Notes under the pieces: model-generated
Database searches by the model: none
Told to the model about the DNA's origin: nothing
The model's input: the letters and a program-made list of their open reading frames with translations, nothing else
Origin: Sphingobium sp. SYK-6
GTDB taxonomy: Bacteria; Pseudomonadota; Alphaproteobacteria; Sphingomonadales; Sphingomonadaceae
Direction of reading: 5' to 3'
DNA: 64,000 bases
NCBI RefSeq assembly: GCF_000283515.1
Contig: NC_015976.1
Span: 372,001-436,000, forward strand
Program-made: the position numbers and the translations under genes
Part shown: piece by piece, positions 35,157-43,024 of the stretch
How the letters are laid out: each line of letters begins with the position of its first letter
How positions within the stretch are numbered: position 1 is the first letter of the stretch

Positions 35157-36238
35157 GCCGCGGTCTGCCATTGATCGAGGATGAGTTCGCCGATCGATCC
35201 GGGCGGCAGGATGGCACTGGCGAGGCCCGCCCGGGCGACCGAGCCTGGCATGCCCCACACGGCGCTGCTGGCATGATCCTGCGCGATCATCCATCCGCCG
35301 GCCTCGATGATGGCGTGCGCTCCGGCCAGCCCGTCGCGGCCCATGCCGGAGAGGATGACGCCGCACGCCCCCGGCCCGTAAACGCGCGCCATGGCGAGGA
35401 ACATCGGGTCGACGGCCGGGAAGCTGCCATGCAGGCACCGCTCCCGCGACAGGCGGATGGTCACCCGGCCGCGCGCTTCCCGAACCAGCGAGAGATGCGC
35501 GTTGCCCGGCGCGACATGGATGACGCCGGCGCGAACCGGCAGCCCTTCCTCGGCGATCACCACCGGCCTCTGCGTCGCGCGATGGAGCTGCTCAGCGAAG
35601 AGCGGCTGGAAATTGGCGGGCAGATGCTGGGTGATGAAGATGGGGAAGGCATTGCCCGGGTTGAGGCCCGAGAGCAGAGTCATGATCGCGCTGATGCCGC
35701 CGGTCGATCCGCCCACGCCGACCGCGCGCACCATCGTGCCGAGCGGCCGCAGCCGCGCGCTTTCCTCATCGATGCGCTCGGGCGTCCGGTTGCGCTCGGG
35801 CGCGGGGACGAGATGACCGAGCCGATCGAGCAGATGCTCGACGAAATTGTCGCTGAAATGGCCGGCGCTGGGCTTGGCGACGACATCGCTGGCGCCCATG
35901 GCGAGCGCCTGCAGCGCGATCTCGCTGCCTTCACGGCAGGTTCCGGAGAGCAGCACCACCTGCACCTTGCGCTCGCTCGCCAGCAGCCGGGGAAGCACTT
36001 CAAGCCCGTCCATCCCGGGCATCTGCATGTCGAGGAGCACCAGATCGACCGGCTGGTTGCGCACGAAGTCGATCGCCTGGGTCCCGCTGGAAACCGCGCC
36101 GGTCACGCTGAACCGGTCGTCCGCCGCCAGCACCTTCGCCATGATCCGCCGGACGACCACCGAATCATCGACGATGAGAACATCGACAGGCCGGCGGGGA
36201 CCATGCGGCTCGGCGAGGTCGAAGGAAATCGGCGTCAT
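35153..36238 (-). CDS. cheB: Chemotaxis response regulator / methylesterase CheB
   Basis: 361 aa. N-terminal receiver domain (VLIVDDSVVVRRIM, phosphoacceptor Asp in DLVLLDMQMPGMDG, Lys in VVAKPS) joined by a linker to the methylesterase. The catalytic triad is visible: Ser in VGGSTGG, His in ITQHLPANF and Asp in GMGRDG. Removes methyl groups added by CheR. It sits between cheY and cheR. Confidence 0.95.
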   Translation of the reverse strand: MTPISFDLAEPHGPRRPVDVLIVDDSVVVRRIMAKVLAADDRFSVTGAVSSGTQAIDFVRNQPVDLVLLDMQMPGMDGLEVLPRLLASERKVQVVLLSGTCREGSEIALQALAMGASDVVAKPSAGHFSDNFVEHLLDRLGHLVPAPERNRTPERIDEESARLRPLGTMVRAVGVGGSTGGISAIMTLLSGLNPGNAFPIFITQHLPANFQPLFAEQLHRATQRPVVIAEEGLPVRAGVIHVAPGNAHLSLVREARGRVTIRLSRERCLHGSFPAVDPMFLAMARVYGPGACGVILSGMGRDGLAGAHAIIEAGGWMIAQDHASSAVWGMPGSVARAGLASAILPPGSIGELILDQWQTAA

Positions 36239-36259
36239 GGGACGATGCCCGCAGGGGGA

Positions 36260-36625
36260 TTAGAGAACGCCGACGATCTGGAGCTTGCTTTCCAGCGTGT
36301 CGCGGTCGAACGGCTTCATGACATATTCGTCCGCGCCGGCGTCCACGGCGGCGCGGATGTGATCGACACCATTCTCCGTGGTGCAGAAAATGACCTTGGG
36401 CGGCCGGGGCAGGTTGCGGCGGGAGAGTTCCTTGAGGAAATCGAGCCCGCTCATGATCGGCATGTTCCAGTCGAGCAGCACCACGTCGGGCACGCTGGCA
36501 TCGCATATCTCCAGCGCCTCGCGTCCGTCCCCCGCTTCCTCCACCTGGAGATCGAGAGATTCGAGGATGTGGCGGGCGACCTTGCGGATCACCTTTGAAT
36601 CATCGACCACGAGACAGCTCGGCAT
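36260..36625 (-). CDS. cheY: Single-domain response regulator CheY
   Basis: 121 aa. Full set of receiver residues: acidic pair in CLVVDDSKVI, phosphoacceptor Asp in VVLLDWNMPIMSG, Thr in IFCTTENG, Lys in YVMKPFD. Signals from CheA to the flagellar motor. The ATG at 36625 (MPSCLVV) is used; a TTG three codons upstream has no better signal. The 75-base gap to cheW contains three GTAA repeats (see regulatory entry). Confidence 0.94.
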   Translation of the reverse strand: MPSCLVVDDSKVIRKVARHILESLDLQVEEAGDGREALEICDASVPDVVLLDWNMPIMSGLDFLKELSRRNLPRPPKVIFCTTENGVDHIRAAVDAGADEYVMKPFDRDTLESKLQIVGVL

Positions 36626-36673
36626 GGTGCGCAACCCTTCGGCTTGTTGTTGTCCGGTCTATATCCTTGGGAC

Positions 36674-36699
36674 GTAAGGTTTTCGTAAATGAGGTAAAC
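36674..36699 (-). promoter_or_regulatory. GTAA/TTAC direct repeats upstream of cheY
   Basis: GTAA occurs at 36674, 36685 and 36694. The first two are seven bases apart, giving TTAC-N7-TTAC on the minus strand, about 50 bases before the cheY start. This resembles the spaced TTAA-N7-TTAA box of CtrA but matches only six of eight positions, so it is a weak candidate. Confidence 0.3.
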
Positions 36700-36700
36700 G

Positions 36701-37144
36701 TCAGGCCGCGAGCGTGCTGGCGGCCGGCGAGCCGACGAAATCCGGGAGGCTGAGCAGCAGGTGACTGCGCCCGTCCCACTCCACCAGGCCGGAGGCGAAA
36801 GGCGCCCAGGCCGGATCGATGCGCCCGCGGATCGGCTGGATGCCTTCCGCCGCGGTGCAAATGTCACTGACCGAATCGACCAGGAAGCCGTAGCTGTGCG
36901 CGGCGATGTCCGCGATGATCGCCAGAGTGGCTGCCTGCGTCCCCCGGCCCGTCCCGAACACGCGTGCGTCCATGTCGATGACGGTGAGGACCCGACTGCG
37001 CAGGGCGGCGAGGCCGCGCACATAAGGCGGCATGAGCGGGATCGGGACGATATCGCCGATGCGAACGACCGCCTCGATCTGCGAGGCGCGGATCGCGACG
37101 GGCGTGCCCGCGATGGACGCGAACAGGAAAAGCGTGTCGGTCAT
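36701..37144 (-). CDS. cheW: Chemotaxis coupling protein CheW
   Basis: 147 aa, the normal size. Two five-strand subdomains typical of CheW: FLFASIAGTPVAIRASQIEAV, PYVRGLAALRSRVLTVIDMD, and GFLVDSVSDI followed by FASGLVEWDGR. Joins receptors to CheA. Its ATG overlaps the cheA stop by four bases. Confidence 0.92.
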   Translation of the reverse strand: MTDTLFLFASIAGTPVAIRASQIEAVVRIGDIVPIPLMPPYVRGLAALRSRVLTVIDMDARVFGTGRGTQAATLAIIADIAAHSYGFLVDSVSDICTAAEGIQPIRGRIDPAWAPFASGLVEWDGRSHLLLSLPDFVGSPAASTLAA

Positions 37145-39564
37145 GCGGCCCTCCGCGCGGCTTCGACGATGGCCGCCATGATCTTTTCGCGATCGTAGCG
37201 GTAGATGGAGGCATGAGCGTCCGAGGTGTCTTCCGCCACGTCGCGCAGCATCAGCACCGGCACGTCGCCGGCCGGATCGTCCGGCGGCGAATCGCCGCAC
37301 AGGATCACGTCAGGCGATTCGGCCTGCGGGCCGAAGCGCACATCGTGCCCCGCCCGGATCAGCAGCGGCGCGAGGATGTTGCGCAGCCATGGGTCCTCGG
37401 CATCGGCAATCAGGCAGCGGATCGGTTGCCCCGCCGCGGCCGCCTGTCGCGTCCGCGCGGCATCGGCGAACAGTGCGAAGGGGTCGATCATCTCGAGCTG
37501 GCTCTCGCCGACCATGACGAGACCGGCGATCCGTCCCGCGCCTATCGGCACGTCCAGCGTCGCGGGAACCTCGATGATGTCGATCACGTCCTCGATCAGA
37601 TAGCAGATCTGGTCGCGGCCATCGTGAAGGCGCAGGGACTTGGGCAGGCCGCTTTCCTCGCCCTGCGTGTTGAGCGCGGGCAGCAGCCGGTCCTCGATGC
37701 GGGCGAAGGCGCGGCCGTTGCTGGCAGTGATGCGGGAAGCCTCCAGGTCTTCGACGCGATCGACCACCGCGAGCGGCAGCAGCCGCGTCGTGCCGTCGCG
37801 CTCCCGGAAGACCAGCGCCTGGATCGTCTCCTCGCGTGTATCGGCCATGGCGGCGGCAGGCGCGGACCGCGTGCGCAATTCCGCCTCGCGCAACGGCAAC
37901 TCGGCGACCTGCGCCAGGCCGGCCGCATCGAGCAGCAGCATCGGCTGGCCATTGTCCGGCAGCGTCATGCCCGCGAACACGCCGGCCGCGGTGATGGCGG
38001 GCGAGGCGGGGCGGATCACCAGCTCCTCGTTGCTTTCCACGGACTGGACGCCAAGCACATAAGGCTGGCCGAGCGAGGAGCGGATCACCATGAGGGTGCG
38101 CGGGCCGCTGCCCTCGACACGGGGGAGCCCGAGGATGTCCTCCAGCTCGACCAGGGAATAGTGCTCGCCGCGAATGGTGGCGATTCGCGCGCCGCCGACC
38201 GCCTCGATCGAGACCATGCTGCTGTTCTGGTGAAGCAGCTCGACCACATTGCCGCGCGGCATGGCGAAGAAATGCTCGCCGCAGCGGACGATCAGCCCGG
38301 GGATGATGGTGAGGGTGAGCGGCACGCGCATGGTGATCGTCGTGCCCTGACCCGGCAGGCTGGTGATGCCGATCACGCCGCCGATCTGCTCGATGTTCGC
38401 GCGCACCACATCCATGCCGACGCCGCGCCCGGAGACCGAGGTGACGCTGGCCGCCGTGGAAAGTCCGGGGTGGAAGATCAGGCCGAGCTTCTCGGCATCG
38501 CTGAGGGTTGCCGCCTCGACGGCCGTGCAGAGACCGGCCGCCACCGCTTTCTCGACCAGCGCGGCCCGGTTGATGCCGCGCCCGTCGTCGCTGATCTCGA
38601 TGACGATCTGGTTGCCGGACTGGCGGGCCACAATGCGCAGCGCGCCGGCTTCCGGCTTGCCGGCGGCGAGCCGCGCCGCGGGTGCCTCGATGCCGTGATC
38701 CAGCGCATTGCGCACGATGTGCGTCAGCGGATCGACGACCATCTCGACCATCTCGCGGTCCATCTCGACGTCACCGCCGTCGAGGCTCAGCACGGCCTTC
38801 TTGCCCAGCTCGCGCGTGAGATCGCGCACCATGCGCGGGATCGCCGCGTAGAGCCGGTCAACGCGCTGCATGCGGGTCTTGCTGATCATGTCGCGCAGGT
38901 CCGCGACATTGGCGGACAAGCGCTCGAAGCTGCTCTCCAGATCGGCGTCGACGCCATGATCGCGCATCTTGCGCGCCAGGTCGTTGCGCGCCAGCACCAT
39001 GTCCGAGATGCCGTTCATCAGCTGGTCGATCAGCGCGAGCGGCAGGCGTATGGTCCGGGGCGCGCGATCGCGGTTGCCCCCATCGCTGCTGCGGCGCGCC
39101 AGGGGCTCGGGCGCGGGTGCGGGGTCCGTCCCGCGTTCCTCGCCGTCGGGCTCGGAAGCGATCTCGGGCAGGGGCTCGAAGATCTCGAAGCCGCCGGAGC
39201 TGATCGACAGCGCGTCGAGCAGGGCATCATCCTCGGAGTCGGGGATCTGCACATCCTCGCCGATGCCGCGTGCGAGGGCGCCGATGCGGTCCATCACGGC
39301 GAGCACCGCGCTCACCGTGGCCGGATCGGCGACCCGCTCGCCCCGGCGCACGGCGGCCAGCACGTCCTCGGCGCCATGGGCGAGCCGCTCGAAGCGGGGC
39401 AGGTTCAGGAAGCCGCAGCTGCCCTTGACGGTGTGGAAGAAGCGGAAAAAGGCGTCCAGTCGCGACCGGTCGGTCGGGTCCGCTTCCCATGCGACGATCT
39501 CGCCGGAGAGCGTCTCCAGCGTTTCCAGTGTCTCTGCGATGAATTCCGCGAGTATCTCGTCCAT
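37141..39564 (-). CDS. cheA: Chemotaxis histidine kinase CheA, with extra CheW-like and degenerate receiver regions
   Basis: 807 aa. Order: Hpt with phospho-His 44 (FFHTVKGSCGF), dimerisation domain near 165-235 (IDQLMNGISDMVLARNDL), ATPase with N box (THIVRNALDHGIE), G1 (ISDDGRGI) and G2 (GRGVGMDVV), a CheW-like regulatory domain (about 400-530), a second CheW-like stretch (about 575-700, ending GLVMVGESQLEMID), and a last 90 residues that look like a receiver domain (IRCLIADAEDPWLRNIL) whose phosphorylation Asp is not preserved. The P2 domain found in E. coli seems reduced to a disordered acidic/Pro segment. First gene of the che operon. Confidence 0.95.
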   Translation of the reverse strand: MDEILAEFIAETLETLETLSGEIVAWEADPTDRSRLDAFFRFFHTVKGSCGFLNLPRFERLAHGAEDVLAAVRRGERVADPATVSAVLAVMDRIGALARGIGEDVQIPDSEDDALLDALSISSGGFEIFEPLPEIASEPDGEERGTDPAPAPEPLARRSSDGGNRDRAPRTIRLPLALIDQLMNGISDMVLARNDLARKMRDHGVDADLESSFERLSANVADLRDMISKTRMQRVDRLYAAIPRMVRDLTRELGKKAVLSLDGGDVEMDREMVEMVVDPLTHIVRNALDHGIEAPAARLAAGKPEAGALRIVARQSGNQIVIEISDDGRGINRAALVEKAVAAGLCTAVEAATLSDAEKLGLIFHPGLSTAASVTSVSGRGVGMDVVRANIEQIGGVIGITSLPGQGTTITMRVPLTLTIIPGLIVRCGEHFFAMPRGNVVELLHQNSSMVSIEAVGGARIATIRGEHYSLVELEDILGLPRVEGSGPRTLMVIRSSLGQPYVLGVQSVESNEELVIRPASPAITAAGVFAGMTLPDNGQPMLLLDAAGLAQVAELPLREAELRTRSAPAAAMADTREETIQALVFRERDGTTRLLPLAVVDRVEDLEASRITASNGRAFARIEDRLLPALNTQGEESGLPKSLRLHDGRDQICYLIEDVIDIIEVPATLDVPIGAGRIAGLVMVGESQLEMIDPFALFADAARTRQAAAAGQPIRCLIADAEDPWLRNILAPLLIRAGHDVRFGPQAESPDVILCGDSPPDDPAGDVPVLMLRDVAEDTSDAHASIYRYDREKIMAAIVEAARRAA

Positions 39565-39609
39565 GCGGCCAGCCCCGGTGTCAGGAGCGTCCTCATTGGC
39601 CGGACAGCG

Positions 39610-39624
39610 TTAAATCGTGGTAAA
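39610..39624 (-). promoter_or_regulatory. CtrA-like box in the cheA promoter region
   Basis: The minus strand reads TTTA-CCACGAT-TTAA, seven of eight positions of the CtrA consensus TTAA-N7-TTAA, 46 bases upstream of the cheA start codon. CtrA control of motility and chemotaxis genes is established in alphaproteobacteria; here it is inferred from the motif and from chpT lying directly upstream. Confidence 0.45.
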
Positions 39625-39653
39625 TCCTTCGCAATTGCCGGGCGATATCCTCG

Positions 39654-40313
39654 TCAGCCCCGCATCGGCAGGCTCGCGCCGAACATGAGGAAAGCTTCCT
39701 CCGGCGCGGAGATCATGATCTGCCCGCCCGTCTGGTCGGCGATGGAGCGGATCAGATAGGCGACGGAGGTGCGCGTGGTGAGGTCGCCCGCGCCGGCCAG
39801 CGCGCTGCGGATCGCCGGATCGAAAGTGATCCGCTGGCCTTCGCCGCGCACCACGATCTCGATCGCGGTCGCGCCGACTTCGGCGCCGATGGCCAGCGTG
39901 CCGCCGCGCGGCAGGGCCTCGCCGGCCAGCATCACCAGATTGAGCAGCAGCTTGGCCGCCGGCTTGGGCAGGCTGTCGCCATCGATCAGCCACTGGATTT
40001 CGAGCCGGCCGCCCGGGGGGAACAGGCCTTCCACCGCCGCGCGTACCTCATGCACCGGGATGCCTTCGCCAAAGCCGCCAGCGGCGCCGAAGGCGAGGCG
40101 GAAGAATTTGAGCTTGCCCGCCGTGGTGCGCGCACTGTCGCCGAGCAGGCCCATGCATTGCTCGCGCATGTGCGGATCGGTCTCGTCGGCCAGCAGTTCG
40201 ATGCCGTTGTTGAGGGCCCCGACAGGGCTCAGCAGGTCATGGCACAGACGGGAGCAGAGCAGGCTGGCGAAGTCGATGGGATCGGTCGCGGGCGTCTGTG
40301 CCAAAACGGGCAT
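39654..40313 (-). CDS. chpT: Histidine phosphotransferase ChpT
   Basis: 219 aa. ChpT relays phosphate from the hybrid kinase CckA to CtrA and CpdR. The phospho-His lies in LLCSRLCHDLLSPVGAL, followed by the second helix of the four-helix bundle. The C-terminal half is an ATPase-like domain that lacks kinase function (LLLNLVMLAGEALPRGG). The ATG at 40313 is used; a TTG four codons upstream is an alternative. It lies 89 bases upstream of cheA in the same direction. Confidence 0.9.
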   Translation of the reverse strand: MPVLAQTPATDPIDFASLLCSRLCHDLLSPVGALNNGIELLADETDPHMREQCMGLLGDSARTTAGKLKFFRLAFGAAGGFGEGIPVHEVRAAVEGLFPPGGRLEIQWLIDGDSLPKPAAKLLLNLVMLAGEALPRGGTLAIGAEVGATAIEIVVRGEGQRITFDPAIRSALAGAGDLTTRTSVAYLIRSIADQTGGQIMISAPEEAFLMFGASLPMRG

Positions 40314-40333
40314 CCTCTTGTTCAAGAAACCGC

Positions 40334-40380
40334 GCCCTAATGCCGGTCGGGCGCAGGGGGCGCAAGACCGACATTAGGGC
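40334..40380 (-). terminator. Strong hairpin between the JAMM gene and chpT
   Basis: Arms 40334-40348 and 40366-40380 are complementary over 15 positions with one mismatch, with a 17-base GC-rich loop. The stop codon of the JAMM gene (40374-40376) lies in the arm. No clear T run follows, so it may be a Rho-type or partial terminator, or an RNA stability element, before chpT. Confidence 0.6.
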
Positions 40381-40784
40381 AGGGGGTTCAGTTCGACGGG
40401 TTCGAAGCACCCGTGGACACTGCCCGAAGGCAGGGCGCGCCATGCCTTCATCGCGCCCTCCCCGCCCATGATCAGCCAGAATTCCCCTTGCCCCTCTGCC
40501 ATGGCGGCGTCCACAAGCGAGGGGAACGGCGCGCCGCCCGGATGCGAATGATAATGGCCGATGATGGCGGGCCCTCCTTCGCGCGCGGCGCGATGCGCGC
40601 GCAGCAGCACGATCGGGTCGATCTCGAAGCGATGGAGGGGCGCGTCCGCGACATTCCGGGCGGGCACGATCGCATGCACGTCGCTGCCCGTGCCGAGCAG
40701 CAGGCCGCAGCATTCCTGTGGCGCAGCGGCGCGCGCATGGGCGCGAATCTGGTCGAGAAGCGTGGTTGAAATGGCAAGGCTCAT
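40374..40784 (-). CDS. JAMM/MPN metallopeptidase-like protein
   Basis: 136 aa, a stand-alone JAB domain. The full zinc peptidase signature is present: Glu in PQECCGLLLG, H-x-H in IIGHYHSHPGG, and PFPSLVD supplying Ser and Asp. Bacterial proteins of this type remove C-terminal residues from ubiquitin-like sulfur carriers or act in phage tail assembly; no ThiS/MoaD-like partner is adjacent. The start at 40784 leaves 15 bases to the divergent rluD-like gene. Confidence 0.88.
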   Translation of the reverse strand: MSLAISTTLLDQIRAHARAAAPQECCGLLLGTGSDVHAIVPARNVADAPLHRFEIDPIVLLRAHRAAREGGPAIIGHYHSHPGGAPFPSLVDAAMAEGQGEFWLIMGGEGAMKAWRALPSGSVHGCFEPVELNPLP

Positions 40785-40799
40785 CCCCACATTCCTAGC

Positions 40800-41753
40800 A
40801 TGACAGAGGGGGTTGTCAGCTTTTCGGCGGAGATCACGCCGGCGCTTGCCGGTGTGCGGCTTGACCGTGCGCTCGCGACGCTGGTGCCGACCCTCTCGCG
40901 CGAGCGGGTGAAGGCGCTCATTCTTGCCGGTCATGTGCGGGGCCCCGGCGGACGGCCGGTCAGCGATCCGGCGCTCAAGGTGAAGGCGGATACGGCTTTC
41001 GCCCTCGCGGTGCCCGAGGCCGCTCCGGCCGAAGCGCAGCCCCAGAAGATCGCGCTTGTCATCCCCTATGAGGATGAGGACCTCATCGTCATCGACAAGC
41101 CCGCCGGCATGGTCGTGCACCCCGCCGCCGGCAATCCGGACGGCACGCTGGTCAATGCGCTGCTGCATCATTGCGCCGGGCGCCTGTCCGGCATCGGCGG
41201 CGTCGCCCGCCCGGGCATCGTCCATCGCATCGACAAGGATACGTCCGGGCTGCTGGTGGTCGCGAAAAGCGATGCCGCGCATGAAGGGCTGGCCCGCCAG
41301 TTCAAGGATCACAGCATCGAGCGGCGCTATCTCGCGCTGGTGAACGGCGTGCCCGCGCCTGCCGCCGGCACGGTGGACCAGTGGATCGGCCGCTCGGATG
41401 CCGACCGCAAGAAAATGGCCGTGCAGCGCGCCGGGCGCGGCAAGCACGCCGTGACGCATTATCGCACGCTGCAGAAGCTGGATCGCGCGGCGCTGATCGA
41501 GTGCCGGCTGGAGACCGGCCGCACCCATCAGGTGCGCGTCCACATGGCGCATATCGGCCATCCGCTGCTGGGCGACCCCGTTTATTCGCGGGGCGGCCCG
41601 CACAAGGCACTGCTCGGCGAACTCGGCTTCCGGCGGCAGGCACTTCATGCCGCCTTTCTGGGTTTTGTTCACCCGGTGACAAGAAAGGCTGTGCAGTTCG
41701 ATAGTCCGATTACGGATGACATGCAGCAACTGTTCAGTCATCTTCGCGTATAG
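40800..41753 (+). CDS. RluD-type large-subunit rRNA pseudouridine synthase
   Basis: 317 aa. N-terminal S4-like RNA-binding domain (GVRLDRALATLVPTLSRERV) and the synthase domain with catalytic Asp in VHRIDKDTSGLLVVAK and the conserved GRTHQVRVHMAHIGHPLLGD. Closest to RluD, which modifies helix 69 of 23S rRNA, judging by the S4 domain and motif spacing. Lies 61 bases upstream of rpoH. Confidence 0.93.
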   Translation: MTEGVVSFSAEITPALAGVRLDRALATLVPTLSRERVKALILAGHVRGPGGRPVSDPALKVKADTAFALAVPEAAPAEAQPQKIALVIPYEDEDLIVIDKPAGMVVHPAAGNPDGTLVNALLHHCAGRLSGIGGVARPGIVHRIDKDTSGLLVVAKSDAAHEGLARQFKDHSIERRYLALVNGVPAPAAGTVDQWIGRSDADRKKMAVQRAGRGKHAVTHYRTLQKLDRAALIECRLETGRTHQVRVHMAHIGHPLLGDPVYSRGGPHKALLGELGFRRQALHAAFLGFVHPVTRKAVQFDSPITDDMQQLFSHLRV

Positions 41754-41814
41754 GAGTCGACGCGGTGCCAGCATCCTCCCCTGCATCCGCGTCACACGAA
41801 AAAGGATCACGTCC

Positions 41815-42717
41815 GTGAGTAATGGCAGCAATGTCCCCGCGACAATTCCGGCGCTTGGCAGCGATGCCAGCCTGAACCGCTATCTGGCGGAGATCCGGAA
41901 GTTCCCGGTGCTCAAGCCCGAGGAAGAATATATGCTCGCCAAGCGCTACCAGGAGCATGGCGATCCGGAAGCCGCCGCCCGGCTGGTGACCAGCCATCTG
42001 CGCCTCGTGGCGAAGATCGCGATGGGCTATCGCGGCTATGGACTGCCGGTCAGCGAGCTGATCTCGGAAGGCAATATCGGCCTCATGCAGGGCGTGAAGA
42101 AATTCGAGCCGGACCGGGGCTTCCGCCTCGCGACCTATGCGATGTGGTGGATCCGCGCCTCCATACAGGAATTCATCCTGCGCTCGTGGAGCCTCGTCAA
42201 GATCGGCACGACGGCCGCGCAGAAGAAGCTCTTCTTCAACCTGCGCCGCATGAAGAACCAGATCGAAGCGTTCGAGGACGGCGACCTGCGCCCCGAGGAC
42301 GTGACCAAGATCGCGACCGACCTCGGCGTGTCCGAGGACGATGTCATCTCGATGAACCGCCGCATGGCGATGGGCGGCGACACCTCGCTCAACGTCTCGA
42401 TGAACGAGGATGGCGAGGGCCAGTGGCAGGACTGGCTGGCCGACGAGCGTCCGCTGCAGGACGAGCGCATCGCGGACGCGCAGGAAAGCAATGTGCGTCA
42501 TGACATGCTGCTGGCGGCCATGGACGACCTCAACGATCGCGAACGGCACATCCTGCAGGAGCGTCGCCTCGCGGAGGAGCCCAAGACGCTTGAGGAGCTC
42601 TCGCAGGTCTATGGCGTCTCGCGCGAGCGGGTCCGCCAGATCGAGGTGCGCGCCTTCGAGAAGCTGCAGCGCGCGATGATGCGCATTGCCGGCGAGAAGC
42701 GTCTCATTCCCGCCTGA
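41815..42717 (+). CDS. rpoH: RNA polymerase sigma-32 factor
   Basis: 300 aa from a GTG start with AAGGA about nine bases upstream. Regions: sigma 2 with LISEGNIGLMQGVKKFEP, the rpoH-box-like RLATYAMWWIRASIQEFILR, and region 4 with ERVRQIEVRAFEKLQ. The Q-R-K-L-F-F-N-L-R-type stretch (AQKKLFFNLRRMKNQIEAF) is the RpoH box, which marks it as the heat-shock sigma factor and not the primary one. Confidence 0.96.
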   Translation: MSNGSNVPATIPALGSDASLNRYLAEIRKFPVLKPEEEYMLAKRYQEHGDPEAAARLVTSHLRLVAKIAMGYRGYGLPVSELISEGNIGLMQGVKKFEPDRGFRLATYAMWWIRASIQEFILRSWSLVKIGTTAAQKKLFFNLRRMKNQIEAFEDGDLRPEDVTKIATDLGVSEDDVISMNRRMAMGGDTSLNVSMNEDGEGQWQDWLADERPLQDERIADAQESNVRHDMLLAAMDDLNDRERHILQERRLAEEPKTLEELSQVYGVSRERVRQIEVRAFEKLQRAMMRIAGEKRLIPA

Positions 42718-42802
42718 AACGGCGTGGGACGGCCCTAGGCGACGTGGACAAATTTCCGGACCTTGAGAGAGCCGGAAGCATAGTTTTCAGCCATTTTCCT
42801 TG

Positions 42803-42909
42803 GTCGTCCCGGGCTTGACCCGGGATCCCGCTGCCTTGAAGATTGCCGGGGCCGGCCTGCTTTGAGAAACAGGGAGAAGCGGGATCCCGGATCAAGTCCG
42901 GGAGGACGT
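42803..42909. repeat. Inverted-repeat element of a dispersed, REP-like kind
   Basis: Arms of about 30 bases, 42803-42832 and 42878-42908, are near-complementary; each contains CCGGG/ATCCCG blocks (one reads CCCGGGCTTGACCCGGG-like, the other GGATCCCGGATCAAGTCC-like). A 45-base spacer lies between. I recall similar CCCGGGATC elements scattered in sphingomonad genomes between genes; this cannot be counted from one window. Confidence 0.7.
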
Positions 42910-42993
42910 CGTTCATGGCGGGATATGGTGCCTGCCATGGCCGCGGAATTTGTCCACGCCGCCTAGCGGTCTGTTAAGCATTTCCGGCTAACG

Positions 42994-43021
42994 GGAAGGC
43001 TCCTCATTCTGGGAGCCTTCC
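42994..43021 (+). promoter_or_regulatory. Hairpin enclosing the Shine-Dalgarno of the next gene
   Basis: GGAAGGCTCC (42994-43003) pairs perfectly with GGAGCCTTCC (43012-43021), loop of eight. The only Shine-Dalgarno for the lipoprotein gene starting at 43025, GGGAG at 43011-43015, lies inside the stem. It could be an RNA switch or thermometer, or a plain terminator for rpoH, though no T run follows. Confidence 0.5.
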
Positions 43022-43024
43022 GTC

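Larger units (their letters stand above)
42718..43024. other. Intergenic region after rpoH with inverted repeats
   Basis: No gene is supported. It contains a long inverted-repeat element (42803-42909) and a hairpin immediately before the next gene (42994-43021); both are listed separately. Confidence 0.6.

Noticed and set aside
37213..39759. 848-codon plus-strand ORF opposite cheA
   Set aside because: Shadow frame; cheA is complete on the minus strand.
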